Shown: positions 42,973-51,123 of the stretch, piece after piece
How positions within the stretch are numbered: the stretch's first letter is position 1
How the letters are laid out: each line of letters opens with the position of its first letter
Source of the DNA: Myxococcota bacterium
Lineage (GTDB): Bacteria > Myxococcota_A > UBA9160 > UBA4427
DNA length: 64,000 nucleotides
Assembly (NCBI GenBank): GCA_028278345.1
Contig: JANQEL010000147.1
Span: 18,318-82,317 of the forward strand
Direction of reading: 5' to 3'
Made by a program: the position numbers and the translations under genes
Notes under the pieces: model-generated
Told to the model about the DNA's origin: nothing
The model's database searches: none
Seen by the model: the letters and a program-made list of their open reading frames with translations, nothing else

Positions 42973-43413
42973 ATGGCCAACTTTTCCGAGATTCCCTGGA
43001 TCGCCGAACACATCGCCCTCTACAAATCCGACCCCGAGAAGGCCCATCAGTGGGATTCGACGCCGCTGGGCGGCCCCGGCATCCTGCCGACCCTCCTGCT
43101 CACCACGAAGGGGCGCAAGAGCGGCGAACCGCGATCGCTTCCGCTGATCTACGGCGAGCACGGCGACAGCTACGTGATCATCGCGTCGAAGGGCGGCATG
43201 CCCGACCACCCGCTGTGGTTCCGCAACCTCGAAGCCGATCCCGAATGCGACCTGATGGTCGGCCCGAAGGCTGTGCACGCCCGTGCACGGGTGGCCGAAG
43301 GGGCCGAGCGCGAGGAGATCTGGGCGAAGATGGTCGAGCTCTACCCGCCCTACACCGACTACCAGGACAACACCGAGCGAACGATCCCGGTGGTGGTGCT
43401 GGATCCCGCCTGA
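42973..43413 (+). CDS. Deazaflavin-dependent (DDN-type) nitroreductase-family protein
   Basis: 146 residues from ATG 42973. It is of the split-barrel DDN family: PTLLLTTKGRKSGEPRSLPL, then YVIIASKGGMPDHPLWFRNL with the HPxWxxNL block, and a C-terminal YQDNTERTIPVVVL. Family members use F420 or FMN to reduce quinones, nitro groups or other acceptors. Combined with the LLM enzyme at 13.7 kb it suggests that the host could make F420, though neither gene proves it. It is probably cotranscribed with the FAH-family gene upstream. Confidence 0.92.
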   Translation: MANFSEIPWIAEHIALYKSDPEKAHQWDSTPLGGPGILPTLLLTTKGRKSGEPRSLPLIYGEHGDSYVIIASKGGMPDHPLWFRNLEADPECDLMVGPKAVHARARVAEGAEREEIWAKMVELYPPYTDYQDNTERTIPVVVLDPA

Positions 43414-43480
43414 CCGAGGCCCCCTCCAAGTCATCGTAGAAGCAGGGTTTTTCTGGCACGCCCTCGCGCTTGAGATTTCT

Positions 43481-43495
43481 GTAAACGCCTTTTAC
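43481..43495. promoter_or_regulatory. Candidate promoter/operator upstream of TetR gene
   Basis: GTAAA (43481-43485) and TTTAC (43491-43495) form an inverted repeat with a 5-nt spacer, within an AT-rich stretch (TTGAGA at 43470, TTTACTTTTT at 43491) in a GC-rich window, ending 10 nt before the TetR start. The AT-rich promoter region and symmetric site suit autoregulation. Confidence 0.45.
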
Positions 43496-43505
43496 TTTTT
43501 GGCGC

Positions 43506-44285
43506 GTGAGCCACGACGTCATCGATCTCGAGCAGGCACGGCATTCGCCGCGGGTCGCCCGCAAGCGACAGGCGCGCATGCGCGAGATCCTGGGCCAGGC
43601 GCTGGCCATGCTGCGCGAGGAAGGCAGTGAGGCCGTCAGTCTTTCGCGTGTGGCCTCGCGTCTCGGTGTCACGACGGCGGCACTCTACCGCTACTTCCCC
43701 TCGAAGGATGCGCTCGACGCCGAACTACAGCGCGCGGTGATCGCGGCGCTGGTGGCCGCGGTGCGTGAACGCACCGATGACGCCGACGCCTTCGCGCTGG
43801 ACAACAAGCTGCCCGAACTCGACCGCGCCCTGCTCTCGATCGTGGTCACGACCCTGGTCTTCGAACGCTTCGCCGACACGTCGCCGGCCGAGTTCGGCTA
43901 CCTGACGCGCAACCTAAGCACGCCGGACCTCGTGCTGCCCGATCGCGAAGCCGCGCATGTCTTCGAAGCAGCCTGGTCGGCGCTAGTCGATCTCGCCGTG
44001 CGAATCGAAGTCGCCCAGGAGTGCGAAGTGCTGACCGAGGGCGACCCCAACGAACGCGCGGTGGCGCTGTGGGCGGCACTCCAGGGCGTCGTACAGACCC
44101 GCAAGCTCGTGCGCAGCGCACGCGGGCGCATCGAACCCGAACGCCTCGTGCACACCCTCGTCCAGGGCCTGCTCGTCGGCTGGGGTGTTGCGCGCGAAGA
44201 CGCCGAGCGCGTACTCGATCTCGCCGAACGCGAAGGCTTCGCGGACGGTCTCGTTTCGACTCTCGACTTTCTGCAGACGAACTAG
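43506..44285 (+). CDS. TetR-family transcriptional regulator
   Basis: 259 residues from GTG 43506. The TetR DNA-binding domain spans residues about 20-65: MREILGQALAMLREEGSEAV, then RVASRLGVTTAALYRYFPSKDAL. The ligand domain has no recognisable subfamily. The gene lies 9 nt before the D-aminoacylase-like gene and reads in the same direction, so it probably autoregulates a two-gene operon from the AT-rich site at 43481-43495. Confidence 0.92.
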   Translation: MSHDVIDLEQARHSPRVARKRQARMREILGQALAMLREEGSEAVSLSRVASRLGVTTAALYRYFPSKDALDAELQRAVIAALVAAVRERTDDADAFALDNKLPELDRALLSIVVTTLVFERFADTSPAEFGYLTRNLSTPDLVLPDREAAHVFEAAWSALVDLAVRIEVAQECEVLTEGDPNERAVALWAALQGVVQTRKLVRSARGRIEPERLVHTLVQGLLVGWGVAREDAERVLDLAEREGFADGLVSTLDFLQTN

Positions 44286-44294
44286 GAGCCCAGC

Positions 44295-46043
44295 ATGAGC
44301 AAGCACGACCTCGTGATCCGCGGAGGAACCCTCGTCGACGGAACGGGTGAAGCCCCCCGAACCGGCGATGTCGCGATCGATGGCGATCGCATCGCCGCGG
44401 TGGGCGAAGGCGTGGGCGAAGGCGCACGCGAGATCGACGCCGACGGGCTCCTCGTCACTCCCGGCTGGGTCGACATCCACGCCCACTACGATGCCCAGGC
44501 CACCTGGGATCCGATGCTCTCGCCCTCTTCCGAGCACGGTGTCACCACCGTGGTCGTCGGCAACTGCGGCGTCGGCTTCGCTCCGGTGAAAGAACACATG
44601 CACGACGAGCTCATCGACCTGATGGAAGCGGTCGAAGACATCCCGGGTTCGGCCATGCACGAAGGCATCCAGTGGGAGTGGGAGACCTTCCCGGAATTCA
44701 TGGACGCCCTCGAACGCCGCGAACACGCGATCGACTACGGCGTGCAGGTGCCCCACTGCGCCCTGCGCGCCTACGTGATGGCCGAGCGGGGCATCGACAA
44801 CGAAGCCGCGACGGCGGACGACATCGCACAGATGCAGGAAATCGTTCGCGAGGCCCTGCGCGCCGGCGCACTCGGCTTCTCGACGTCTCGCACCGAGATG
44901 CACAACACGAAGGAGGGTGTTCCCGTGCCCGGCACCTTCGCCGAGCGCGACGAACTCTTCGGTATCGGTGAGGCGCTCAACGCCGAGAACGCCGGTGTCT
45001 TCCAGATGAGCCTCACCCATCGCGACGTGCCGAAGGAGATGGGTTGGATGACCGACCTCGCCCGCGAAACCGGGCGCATGGTGACCTTCAACCTGCAGCA
45101 GATCGACGAGAACCCCGAACTCTACAAGGAAGGGCTCAAGGGCCTCGACGAAGCGCGGGCCCAGGGCATCACGAACCTGCGCGGCCAGTTCTCCGGTCGG
45201 CCCGTCGGCGTGCTGATGGGCTGGGAGACGAGCATCCACCCGTTCTGGGGCCATCCCGAGTACGTGAAGTGGATGAAGCTCCCGATCGACGAGCGCCTGA
45301 AGAAGCTGCGCGAACCCGAAGTGAAGGCGCGCCTGCTCGAAAGCGACGAGCTGCGCACCGACTCGCTTCCCGCCAACGCCCCGATCCCCGAGCCGATGCT
45401 GAAGTTTCTCGCCGCCTCGACCTACAAGATGTATCCGATGGGCGGTGGCCACGACTACGAGCCCGCCCCCGAGCAATCGGTGAAGGGCTTGATGGAAGCG
45501 ACGGGCAAGAGCGCGTCGGAGATCGTCTACGACGCGTTGATGGACCAGGAGGGCAAGGGGCTCATCTACTTCCCGCTCTTCGGTTACGCGACCGAGCGCT
45601 TCGACGCGATCGAAGAGACGATGCTGCATCCCCAGACGGGGCTGTCGCTGGCCGACGGCGGCGCGCACTGTGGCGCGATCTGCGACGCCGGCACGCCGAC
45701 CTTCATGCTGATGCACTGGGCACGCGATCGCAGTCGCGGCGCGAAGATGCCTCTCGAGTTCGTCGTGCGACGTCAGACGATGGACACCGCCCACCAGTAC
45801 GGCCTGATGGATCGCGGCGTGCTCGCACCGGGCCTGCGCGCCGACGTCAACGTGATCGACTACGACCGCCTCGGCCTCACCGCACCGGAAATGCGTCACG
45901 ACTTCCCGGCTTCGGGTCGCCGTCTATATCAGGGTGCCACCGGGTACCGAGCCACGATCTGCGCGGGCCAGCCGATCTTCGAGAACGGCGAAGCTACGGG
46001 CGCCCTGCCCGGACATCTGATTCGGGGTGCGCAGAAGGGCTAG
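44295..46043 (+). CDS. N-acyl-D-amino-acid deacylase-like amidohydrolase
   Basis: 582 residues from ATG 44295, with TAGGAG upstream. Amidohydrolase superfamily: LVIRGGTLVDGTG at the start, the metal motif VDIHAHYDAQ, NCGVGFAP (the Cys metal ligand of D-aminoacylases), LGFSTSRTEMH, and LSLADGGAHCGAI with the catalytic Asp. It has the C-terminal composite domain and ends with HLIRGAQKG. Relatives deacylate N-acyl-D-amino acids, or act on other amides in uncultured catabolic clusters. It is controlled by the TetR gene just upstream. Its TAG stop shares CTAG with the convergent small membrane protein gene. Confidence 0.92.
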   Translation: MSKHDLVIRGGTLVDGTGEAPRTGDVAIDGDRIAAVGEGVGEGAREIDADGLLVTPGWVDIHAHYDAQATWDPMLSPSSEHGVTTVVVGNCGVGFAPVKEHMHDELIDLMEAVEDIPGSAMHEGIQWEWETFPEFMDALERREHAIDYGVQVPHCALRAYVMAERGIDNEAATADDIAQMQEIVREALRAGALGFSTSRTEMHNTKEGVPVPGTFAERDELFGIGEALNAENAGVFQMSLTHRDVPKEMGWMTDLARETGRMVTFNLQQIDENPELYKEGLKGLDEARAQGITNLRGQFSGRPVGVLMGWETSIHPFWGHPEYVKWMKLPIDERLKKLREPEVKARLLESDELRTDSLPANAPIPEPMLKFLAASTYKMYPMGGGHDYEPAPEQSVKGLMEATGKSASEIVYDALMDQEGKGLIYFPLFGYATERFDAIEETMLHPQTGLSLADGGAHCGAICDAGTPTFMLMHWARDRSRGAKMPLEFVVRRQTMDTAHQYGLMDRGVLAPGLRADVNVIDYDRLGLTAPEMRHDFPASGRRLYQGATGYRATICAGQPIFENGEATGALPGHLIRGAQKG

Positions 46044-46312
46044 TCCTGCGGCTTCGGGTTTCGACGCCACCAGGACCTCATGCGTCGCGCGGCTTCGGGG
46101 CCGGCGAGCGCAGCGCCCGACCAGAAGGCCACTTCCGCGGACACGACGAGCACACCTGCATAGGTGATCTGCGACTCGGTCTCGATGGGGACGAAGGGCA
46201 GGATCGGCAGCGGCACCCAGCACAGAACCGATGCAACGAGCAGCGCCCAACCCAGGCGGGCGAAGCCGCTGGTTCTTTCGATCTCGGCCAAAGGGGTCTT
46301 CGACTGCTCCAC
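46040..46312 (-). CDS. Small two-helix membrane protein (transporter-suffix-like)
   Basis: 90 residues from GTG 46312, overlapping the bicupin TAG as TAGTG. The longer frame to 46384 lies inside the bicupin gene. Two TM helices (about 20-40 and 51-72) are separated by a short Pro-rich turn, and the tail is basic (RRMRSWWRRNPKPQD). The layout resembles small transporter-suffix-domain proteins, which often follow transporter genes, though none is here. It is the last gene of the TetR/Rieske/cupin operon. Its role is unknown. Confidence 0.72.
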   Translation of the reverse strand: MEQSKTPLAEIERTSGFARLGWALLVASVLCWVPLPILPFVPIETESQITYAGVLVVSAEVAFWSGAALAGPEAARRMRSWWRRNPKPQD

Positions 46313-47325
46313 TACGGCTTCTCCACGCGGTCTTCCCAGACCCCCGTTTCCCATTCGCCCGGTACGGCCATGTCGAAGCAACAACCGGGGCTCATCATGA
46401 AGAAGACCTCGACGTCCTCCTCGTTGTGATACTCCACGTAGGTTCCCTTCGGAAGCCAGAGGACATCGCCGGGGCCGCAGTCGAGGGTCTGGATCTCGCT
46501 CGGGTTGGGATCGAATCGCTGATCGCTGAGGGATGCGTGGAGGGTGCCCTTCATGCCGACGATGATCTCATCGTAGGGAATCTCCATCCAGCCGTGCATC
46601 GAATCGACGGGGAAGTTCGCGTAGGCGGCCGCCGGCAGCCCCATCGACCCGGTGTGTTCGACGTCGACGCCGCGCGAACCATTGAAGTTGCAGCGCTGCA
46701 CGCGACTCGTACCGTCGGAAAACTTCCGCAGTTGCGCGGGCACGTTGGTCCACTCCCGATCGGCATACCGAACCACGCGCGCGGGCATGCTGGCGTTGGC
46801 GGAAGCGGGCACGACGAGATCGCCCACGCGCGGCGCGCTTCCCGCGATCGCATAGAAGATCTCGGCATCCACGTCAGCGTCGTGGGAGACCGTGGAGCCC
46901 TTCGGGATCCAGAGCATGTCGCGGCTCGGGACCTCGTGAACTTCGTCCCCAATGCGCACGCGGTACGTTCCTCGGAGGGTGCAGATGAACTCGTCGTAAG
47001 CAGTCGTCCACGCGTCGATGCGACTCTCGGCGTCGACCCGGCGAACACCAATCTCGAGCGCCGGCGTTTCGCCGATGGCAGGAGAGACGACGAAGCGGTG
47101 TTCGTCGAGTCCGAACCGCCAGCGTTCACCTCCGGCGACACCGAAGGAGTAGGTCTTGCGGTCGAAGGCGCGATCGGCATTGCGAAAGACACGAGTGATG
47201 TCGGGGCGCCCGGGAGCAGCACTGGCGCTCAGTGCACCCCAGGCCTGCCTGGCCATTCCGGGGAAGAGTGCGGCGGTGCCGAGCGCGCCGAGCCCCTGGA
47301 GAAGTCTTCTGCGATCGATGTTCAT
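46312..47325 (-). CDS. Tat-exported bicupin protein
   Basis: 337 residues from ATG 47325. A Tat-like signal (NIDRRRLLQGLGALGTAA) precedes two cupin domains. The first has YDEFICTLRGTYRVRIG and WIPKGSTVSH near residues 105-150; the second has YDEIIVGMKGTLH and GDVLWLPKGTYVEYHN at about 260-320. Metal-binding His/Glu residues of a classical cupin are only partly evident, so it may be a sensor or lyase. Cupins near Rieske oxygenases often are dioxygenases or EutQ-like proteins, but no substrate is indicated. The gene starts 13 nt after the intact Rieske oxygenase gene and overlaps the next gene by one base. Confidence 0.82.
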   Translation of the reverse strand: MNIDRRRLLQGLGALGTAALFPGMARQAWGALSASAAPGRPDITRVFRNADRAFDRKTYSFGVAGGERWRFGLDEHRFVVSPAIGETPALEIGVRRVDAESRIDAWTTAYDEFICTLRGTYRVRIGDEVHEVPSRDMLWIPKGSTVSHDADVDAEIFYAIAGSAPRVGDLVVPASANASMPARVVRYADREWTNVPAQLRKFSDGTSRVQRCNFNGSRGVDVEHTGSMGLPAAAYANFPVDSMHGWMEIPYDEIIVGMKGTLHASLSDQRFDPNPSEIQTLDCGPGDVLWLPKGTYVEYHNEEDVEVFFMMSPGCCFDMAVPGEWETGVWEDRVEKP

Positions 47326-47337
47326 TCGATGGCTCCT

Positions 47338-48450
47338 TCAGTCTCGCGATGGATCGAGTCGAGCGGCGAGGTAGTGGTGGAAGTCGACCAGGATTCGCTC
47401 CAGCTCGACGAGTTGCCCGGGACCACTGGCGCGTGACTTCATCCCGCGCTGCAGTCGTTCGCAGATCTCCCGATCCTCGGAACCGACCGTCCCGGCAGAC
47501 TCGATTCCGAAGGGCGACGTGAAGAAGTCTTCTTCGCGTCCGGATGGAACGAGGACCGCCATCGAAACCCGCGTTTGCTCCGGACCGATGGGGTGGACGA
47601 AGACGAGGATCCAGACCTCTGCGAGCAATCCGCCGTACAAGCACGGAGGCACGGCGGTCACCACGTAGTGCCTCCTCGCGAAGTCGGTCAGGCCGCCGTA
47701 TCCAGCCGCAGGGGCTTCGTTCGTGCGCTCTCCCGGCGTGAGACACCAGCCGTCTCCGCCAGCCAGATAGCTGTGGTTGCGTGTCGCGAGTTCGGGTTCG
47801 AGAGACTGCGGATGGACCTTGAAGACGTGATAGCTCTCCATGCCGTTCTCGAGCACGGCCTTCCAGTTCGCATCCCAGACTTCTTCGGCCCCCGCCGTCA
47901 GGATCGAGTCGAAGCGGTCGAGGTCGTAGTCGGCGAGGGAAGCATCCAGGCCCGCGAGGCGTTCCGATAGCGGCTTGGGATCGGGGCCGAGATGGATGAA
48001 GACGATGCCACCCCAGACGTCCACGGCGAAGCTCGGCAGTGCGTGTCGATCGCGATCGACATCGACCGAGCCCGCATGCGGCACGCCGCGCAGGCGACCG
48101 CACTCGTCGTACTTCCACGCGTGGTAGGGACAGACGAGCTTCAGGTTTTCGCCGAAGCCGCGCTCTGCGATCGGTGTTCCGCGATGACGACAGACGTTCG
48201 ACAGGGCGCGCAGCTCGCCGTCACTCGCGCGCAGCACGACCACGGGATCGTTCGCGAGGTCGAGCGCGAGGTAGTCGCCCGGGTTTCGCAGCGAGGCCTC
48301 GGCGCAGACGGGAATCCAATCCCGGCGAAAGATGCGCTCGCACTCGAGGGCAAAGAGATCTGGATCGGAGTACGCCGCGAAGGGCAACGATGTCGCTTCG
48401 CCCAGCGGCTGCCTGCCGCACTCGATCACCGCTTCGATGAGGTCCGTCAT
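47338..48450 (-). CDS. Rieske non-heme iron oxygenase alpha subunit (intact)
   Basis: 370 residues from ATG 48450, overlapping the previous stop as ATGA. The Rieske [2Fe-2S] ligands are complete: Cys87 and His89 in NVCRHRG, Cys107 and His110 in CPYHAW. The catalytic domain has NWKAVLENGMESYHVFKVHP with bridging Glu205 and iron ligands His208 and His213; the late Asp lies in EDREICERLQRGM. It hydroxylates or dealkylates a substrate with O2. No reductase or beta subunit is encoded nearby. The adjacent paralogue upstream has lost its Rieske cluster, so the two may form a mixed oligomer in which this one supplies electrons. Confidence 0.93.
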   Translation of the reverse strand: MTDLIEAVIECGRQPLGEATSLPFAAYSDPDLFALECERIFRRDWIPVCAEASLRNPGDYLALDLANDPVVVLRASDGELRALSNVCRHRGTPIAERGFGENLKLVCPYHAWKYDECGRLRGVPHAGSVDVDRDRHALPSFAVDVWGGIVFIHLGPDPKPLSERLAGLDASLADYDLDRFDSILTAGAEEVWDANWKAVLENGMESYHVFKVHPQSLEPELATRNHSYLAGGDGWCLTPGERTNEAPAAGYGGLTDFARRHYVVTAVPPCLYGGLLAEVWILVFVHPIGPEQTRVSMAVLVPSGREEDFFTSPFGIESAGTVGSEDREICERLQRGMKSRASGPGQLVELERILVDFHHYLAARLDPSRD

Positions 48451-49670
48451 GGCGATTCCGGCCGCTCGAGGGAGTCGAGCACGCGCTGGGAGAATGCGTG
48501 GTGCATCACATCCCAGAACGGCGAGTAGTAGGCCTGGTCGAACGCGGGACTCCGGCGCGCTCGCTGCACGGCCTCACTGATGCGCGCGTCTTCCACGCCG
48601 GCCTCCGACATCCCTACCTGCACGAGAACGCGCTCTTCAGCCTCGGCCTCACTGCGCGCCGCGTTGGGCTCGTAGAACTGGGCGCGGACAGTCCGCGTCC
48701 GACCGGGTCCGGCGGGAAGAGCGATGATCAGATGGATCATCTGGGGCATCACACCGAAGTGCAGGTTCGGATAGAGCGAACCGAAGAAACCCAACTCGGG
48801 CTCCGAACTCAGGCCGAGATGCTCGAAGCTCATCGGCGGATAGGTCTCGCGAAAGTCCTTCCACGGGTACTGCAAGGCCATGAAGCCCCGGTCGATGCGA
48901 TCGACGTAGGTCTTCCGCCCCTGGGAATCGACGCGCGGGATCTGGCCCGTGGTATCGCGCGAGACGGCATAGCCCTCGTGGACGAAGCTCTCGTGGAGGA
49001 CGTTGATGCCCCAGTTTTCGTAGTGCGTCTTCCAGTTCGTGGCGAGGTCTTCGCCGTCCATCAGCGGGGCGCCGTCGGGGCCCCGACCGATCTCCATCTC
49101 ATCGAGTCGATACTCCGAGAGCGCGGTTCGCAGCGGCGCGATGAAGTCTTCGAAGCTCCCCGCGCGGCCGCCGAGATCGATGAAAACGACACCGCACTCG
49201 ACCTCGCAGCGGACGGACTTCAGATCTCTCGCGTTGTCGCCGAGCGCTTCGAGGTGGCCGGCGGCGGTTCCGTCCCAGTACGGCACGGCGCGAAGCCGGC
49301 CGCGCAGGTCGTACCGCCAGCCGTGATAGGGCGAGACGATCTCGTCTGCGCCCTCGATCGGGTCGATCACGGCGAGGCAGGCGTCGTAGGGAACGACGTT
49401 GTGGAAGACACGGACGACGGCGTCGTCCCCCCGCACCATCAGTAGCGGCACACCACAGAAATCGATCGGAAGCAGGTCCCCCTCGCCCTCGACCTGATCC
49501 GCCATGGCGAGAGCACACCATTCGCTCGAAAAGATGCGTTCGACTTCGAGTTCGAAGAAGTCGGCGCTCGTGAACGCCGCGCGCGGAAGCGTCCGGGCGT
49601 TCTCGATGGGCGCGCGTACGTCGGCGCGCTGCGCTTCGGGAATCAGGGCATCGAGTCGTCGATCGGTCAT
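48447..49670 (-). CDS. Rieske-oxygenase alpha paralogue lacking Rieske ligands
   Basis: 407 residues from ATG 49670, overlapping the mini-ORF stop (ATGA). It aligns with the neighbouring oxygenase, but the ligand pattern CxH...CxxH reads Val93-Pro-Tyr95 ... Ser113-Pro-Tyr-His116, at the same 20-residue spacing. Three of four Rieske ligands are therefore replaced, and no cluster should form. In the catalytic domain both iron histidines remain (His226, His231 in LHESFVH), and an Asp remains in VEDARISEAVQRA. The bridging acid is Asn223. It may be a catalytic subunit fed by another subunit's cluster, or a structural partner. The frame is clean, so this is not decay. Confidence 0.85.
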   Translation of the reverse strand: MTDRRLDALIPEAQRADVRAPIENARTLPRAAFTSADFFELEVERIFSSEWCALAMADQVEGEGDLLPIDFCGVPLLMVRGDDAVVRVFHNVVPYDACLAVIDPIEGADEIVSPYHGWRYDLRGRLRAVPYWDGTAAGHLEALGDNARDLKSVRCEVECGVVFIDLGGRAGSFEDFIAPLRTALSEYRLDEMEIGRGPDGAPLMDGEDLATNWKTHYENWGINVLHESFVHEGYAVSRDTTGQIPRVDSQGRKTYVDRIDRGFMALQYPWKDFRETYPPMSFEHLGLSSEPELGFFGSLYPNLHFGVMPQMIHLIIALPAGPGRTRTVRAQFYEPNAARSEAEAEERVLVQVGMSEAGVEDARISEAVQRARRSPAFDQAYYSPFWDVMHHAFSQRVLDSLERPESP

Positions 49671-49759
49671 CGGGCTTCGCCTCCGTTCGGGGTCGGCACC
49701 CGTGCGAGGTGCTCGTAGATTTCGCGCGCGCGATCGCGGCCGGTCGCGATGACTCTCAT
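49667..49759 (-). CDS. 30-residue mini-ORF nested between TetR and Rieske-like genes
   Basis: ATG 49759 overlaps the TetR stop as TGATG, and its TGA (49669-49667) overlaps the next ATG as ATGA, so it fills the 88-nt gap exactly. The product begins MRVIATGRDRAREIYEHLAR and ends with a Pro/Gly/Arg-rich tail, predicted as one amphipathic basic helix with no cysteine or TM segment. I recognise no family. It may be a translational-coupling bridge and not a functional peptide. Conservation of length and frame in relatives would decide. Confidence 0.5.
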   Translation of the reverse strand: MRVIATGRDRAREIYEHLARVPTPNGGEAR

Positions 49760-50403
49760 CACGGCACCTCGCGGAGCGTGCTCGCAGGGGTGTCGGATAC
49801 GGACTGGATGTACGCGTGTACGGCGATGCGCGCCTCGCGCATCATCGCGTTTCGCTCGCGCGCCGTGGAGCAGGTCGACGCATCCTGCAGCAGCTCCCAC
49901 AACATCACGTTCGTGGTCCGCGCAGCGCGTCGGCGGCGGGAGGGCATAGTGCCGGGGCAGTAGCGGGCCAGACCCTCGGACAGGATCGCGATGTTGATTT
50001 CGTCCTGCTCTTCGATCATGGCGAGCATCTCGGGCCTCGCGCGAAGCACCTGGAGCAGCTGGCAGGCCAGGATCTCCCGCTGCCAGAACGACACGACGAC
50101 ATCGATGAAGCCATTGGTCCATGCATCGAGATCCGCGTATCCCGTCGAAGCGAACTCGTCGAGGCGTTCCGAGAGCTCGTGGCCGGCTCGCTCGAGGATC
50201 GACTGGAAGATCTGGAACTTGTCGTTGAAGAAGTAGTAGACGCTCCCGATGTCGACGCCGGCCCGATCCGCGATGTGATTGGTGGTGATCGCATCCACAC
50301 CGAGCTCACCGAAGAGATCCTGGGTGGCGTCGAGAATCAGTTCCACGCGCTCCTGTCCGCGTCGCTGCTTCGGCTCGCGCCTCAATTGGGTGTACGTGGT
50401 CAT
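49759..50403 (-). CDS. TetR-family regulator of the Rieske/bicupin operon
   Basis: 214 residues from ATG 50403. The HTH lies in residues about 18-65: RVELILDATQDLFGELGVDAITT, then HIADRAGVDIGSVYYFF, DKFQIFQSIL. The all-helical ligand domain follows. It heads an operon of mini-ORF, Rieske-less paralogue, Rieske oxygenase, bicupin and small membrane protein. Divergent from another TetR gene, with 123 nt of AT-rich intergenic DNA holding two repeat systems. Confidence 0.92.
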   Translation of the reverse strand: MTTYTQLRREPKQRRGQERVELILDATQDLFGELGVDAITTNHIADRAGVDIGSVYYFFNDKFQIFQSILERAGHELSERLDEFASTGYADLDAWTNGFIDVVVSFWQREILACQLLQVLRARPEMLAMIEEQDEINIAILSEGLARYCPGTMPSRRRRAARTTNVMLWELLQDASTCSTARERNAMMREARIAVHAYIQSVSDTPASTLREVP

Positions 50404-50428
50404 GCCCGGCCCTTCTCAGAAATTGAGC

Positions 50429-50454
50429 ATTTACTGGACTTCAGTATTTACTGG
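50429..50454. promoter_or_regulatory. Direct and inverted repeats, probable TetR operator (minus-strand operon)
   Basis: ATTTACTGG occurs twice (50429-50437 and 50446-50454), and between them TACTG (50432-50436) and CAGTA (50442-50446) form an inverted repeat. The block lies 26 nt upstream of the minus-strand TetR start, where it would cover the promoter. Confidence 0.5.
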
Positions 50455-50490
50455 GATTTTCTGCCTCCGTCAATACTCGAGACTGATCGC

Positions 50491-50509
50491 TTGATCTTTT
50501 TCTGATCAA
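50491..50509. promoter_or_regulatory. Inverted repeat upstream of plus-strand TetR gene
   Basis: TTGATC (50491-50496) and GATCAA (50504-50509) are perfect inverted arms with a 7-nt spacer, 17 nt before the ATG at 50527. A TGATAA (50511-50516) just downstream could be a -10 box. It is a separate repeat from the one at 50429-50454, so each TetR may have its own operator. Confidence 0.45.
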
Positions 50510-50526
50510 ATGATAAACCCAGCGAC

Positions 50527-51123
50527 ATGACACCGCCCAGACGACGAGATCTTTCAGCCGAGCGACGAGAGGAGATCCTGCGGGCCTTCATGCGCTGTAT
50601 CGCGCGCGAGGGCTTCGAGGGCAGCTCGATGCGGCGTGTGGCCGCCGAAGCCGGCGTCAGCCAGCCCCTGCTCCTTCACCACTTCGGGTCCCGCTCCGGA
50701 CTCATCGAGGCCGTCGTTCGCTACGCGATGTCACAGTTCGACGAAATCCTGAGCCTGCAGGTCGAACACGCGGACTACGACATCGGCGAGCTGCTCGAGA
50801 ATCTCTTTGGCGATCGATTGGCCGAAGTCGCCGCGCGCCACGACACGCTCTTTCTCGACCTGCAGGCCGCTGCGGCGCGAGACGAATCCATCCGGGAGAT
50901 CGTCGCCGGCGTGTACGCACGCTTTCAACGCGACCTCGCGGGGACGCTTCGCAAGGTCTATCCCGACGCGACGGCGGCGGAAGCTCGACGGGTCTCCTAC
51001 GGCCTCCTCGCACTCTGCGAGTCCCATCAGATGTTTCGAGAGATCCAGCTACCGGGTCGTCGCGACCGCGACGCAATCGAAATGGCACGCGCTCTCGTGG
51101 CCACACTCGGAGATCCACGCTGA
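50527..51123 (+). CDS. TetR-family regulator of the MBL/Rieske operon
   Basis: 198 residues from ATG 50527. The N-terminal HTH is RREEILRAFMRCIAREGFEG, then MRRVAAEAGVSQPLLLHHFGSRSGLI; the C-terminal domain is compatible with TetR_C. Its TGA overlaps the next ATG (TGATG at 51121-51125), so it is coupled to the MBL hydrolase and probably to the Rieske oxygenase after it. The promoter region is very AT-rich compared with the genes. Confidence 0.92.
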   Translation: MTPPRRRDLSAERREEILRAFMRCIAREGFEGSSMRRVAAEAGVSQPLLLHHFGSRSGLIEAVVRYAMSQFDEILSLQVEHADYDIGELLENLFGDRLAEVAARHDTLFLDLQAAAARDESIREIVAGVYARFQRDLAGTLRKVYPDATAAEARRVSYGLLALCESHQMFREIQLPGRRDRDAIEMARALVATLGDPR

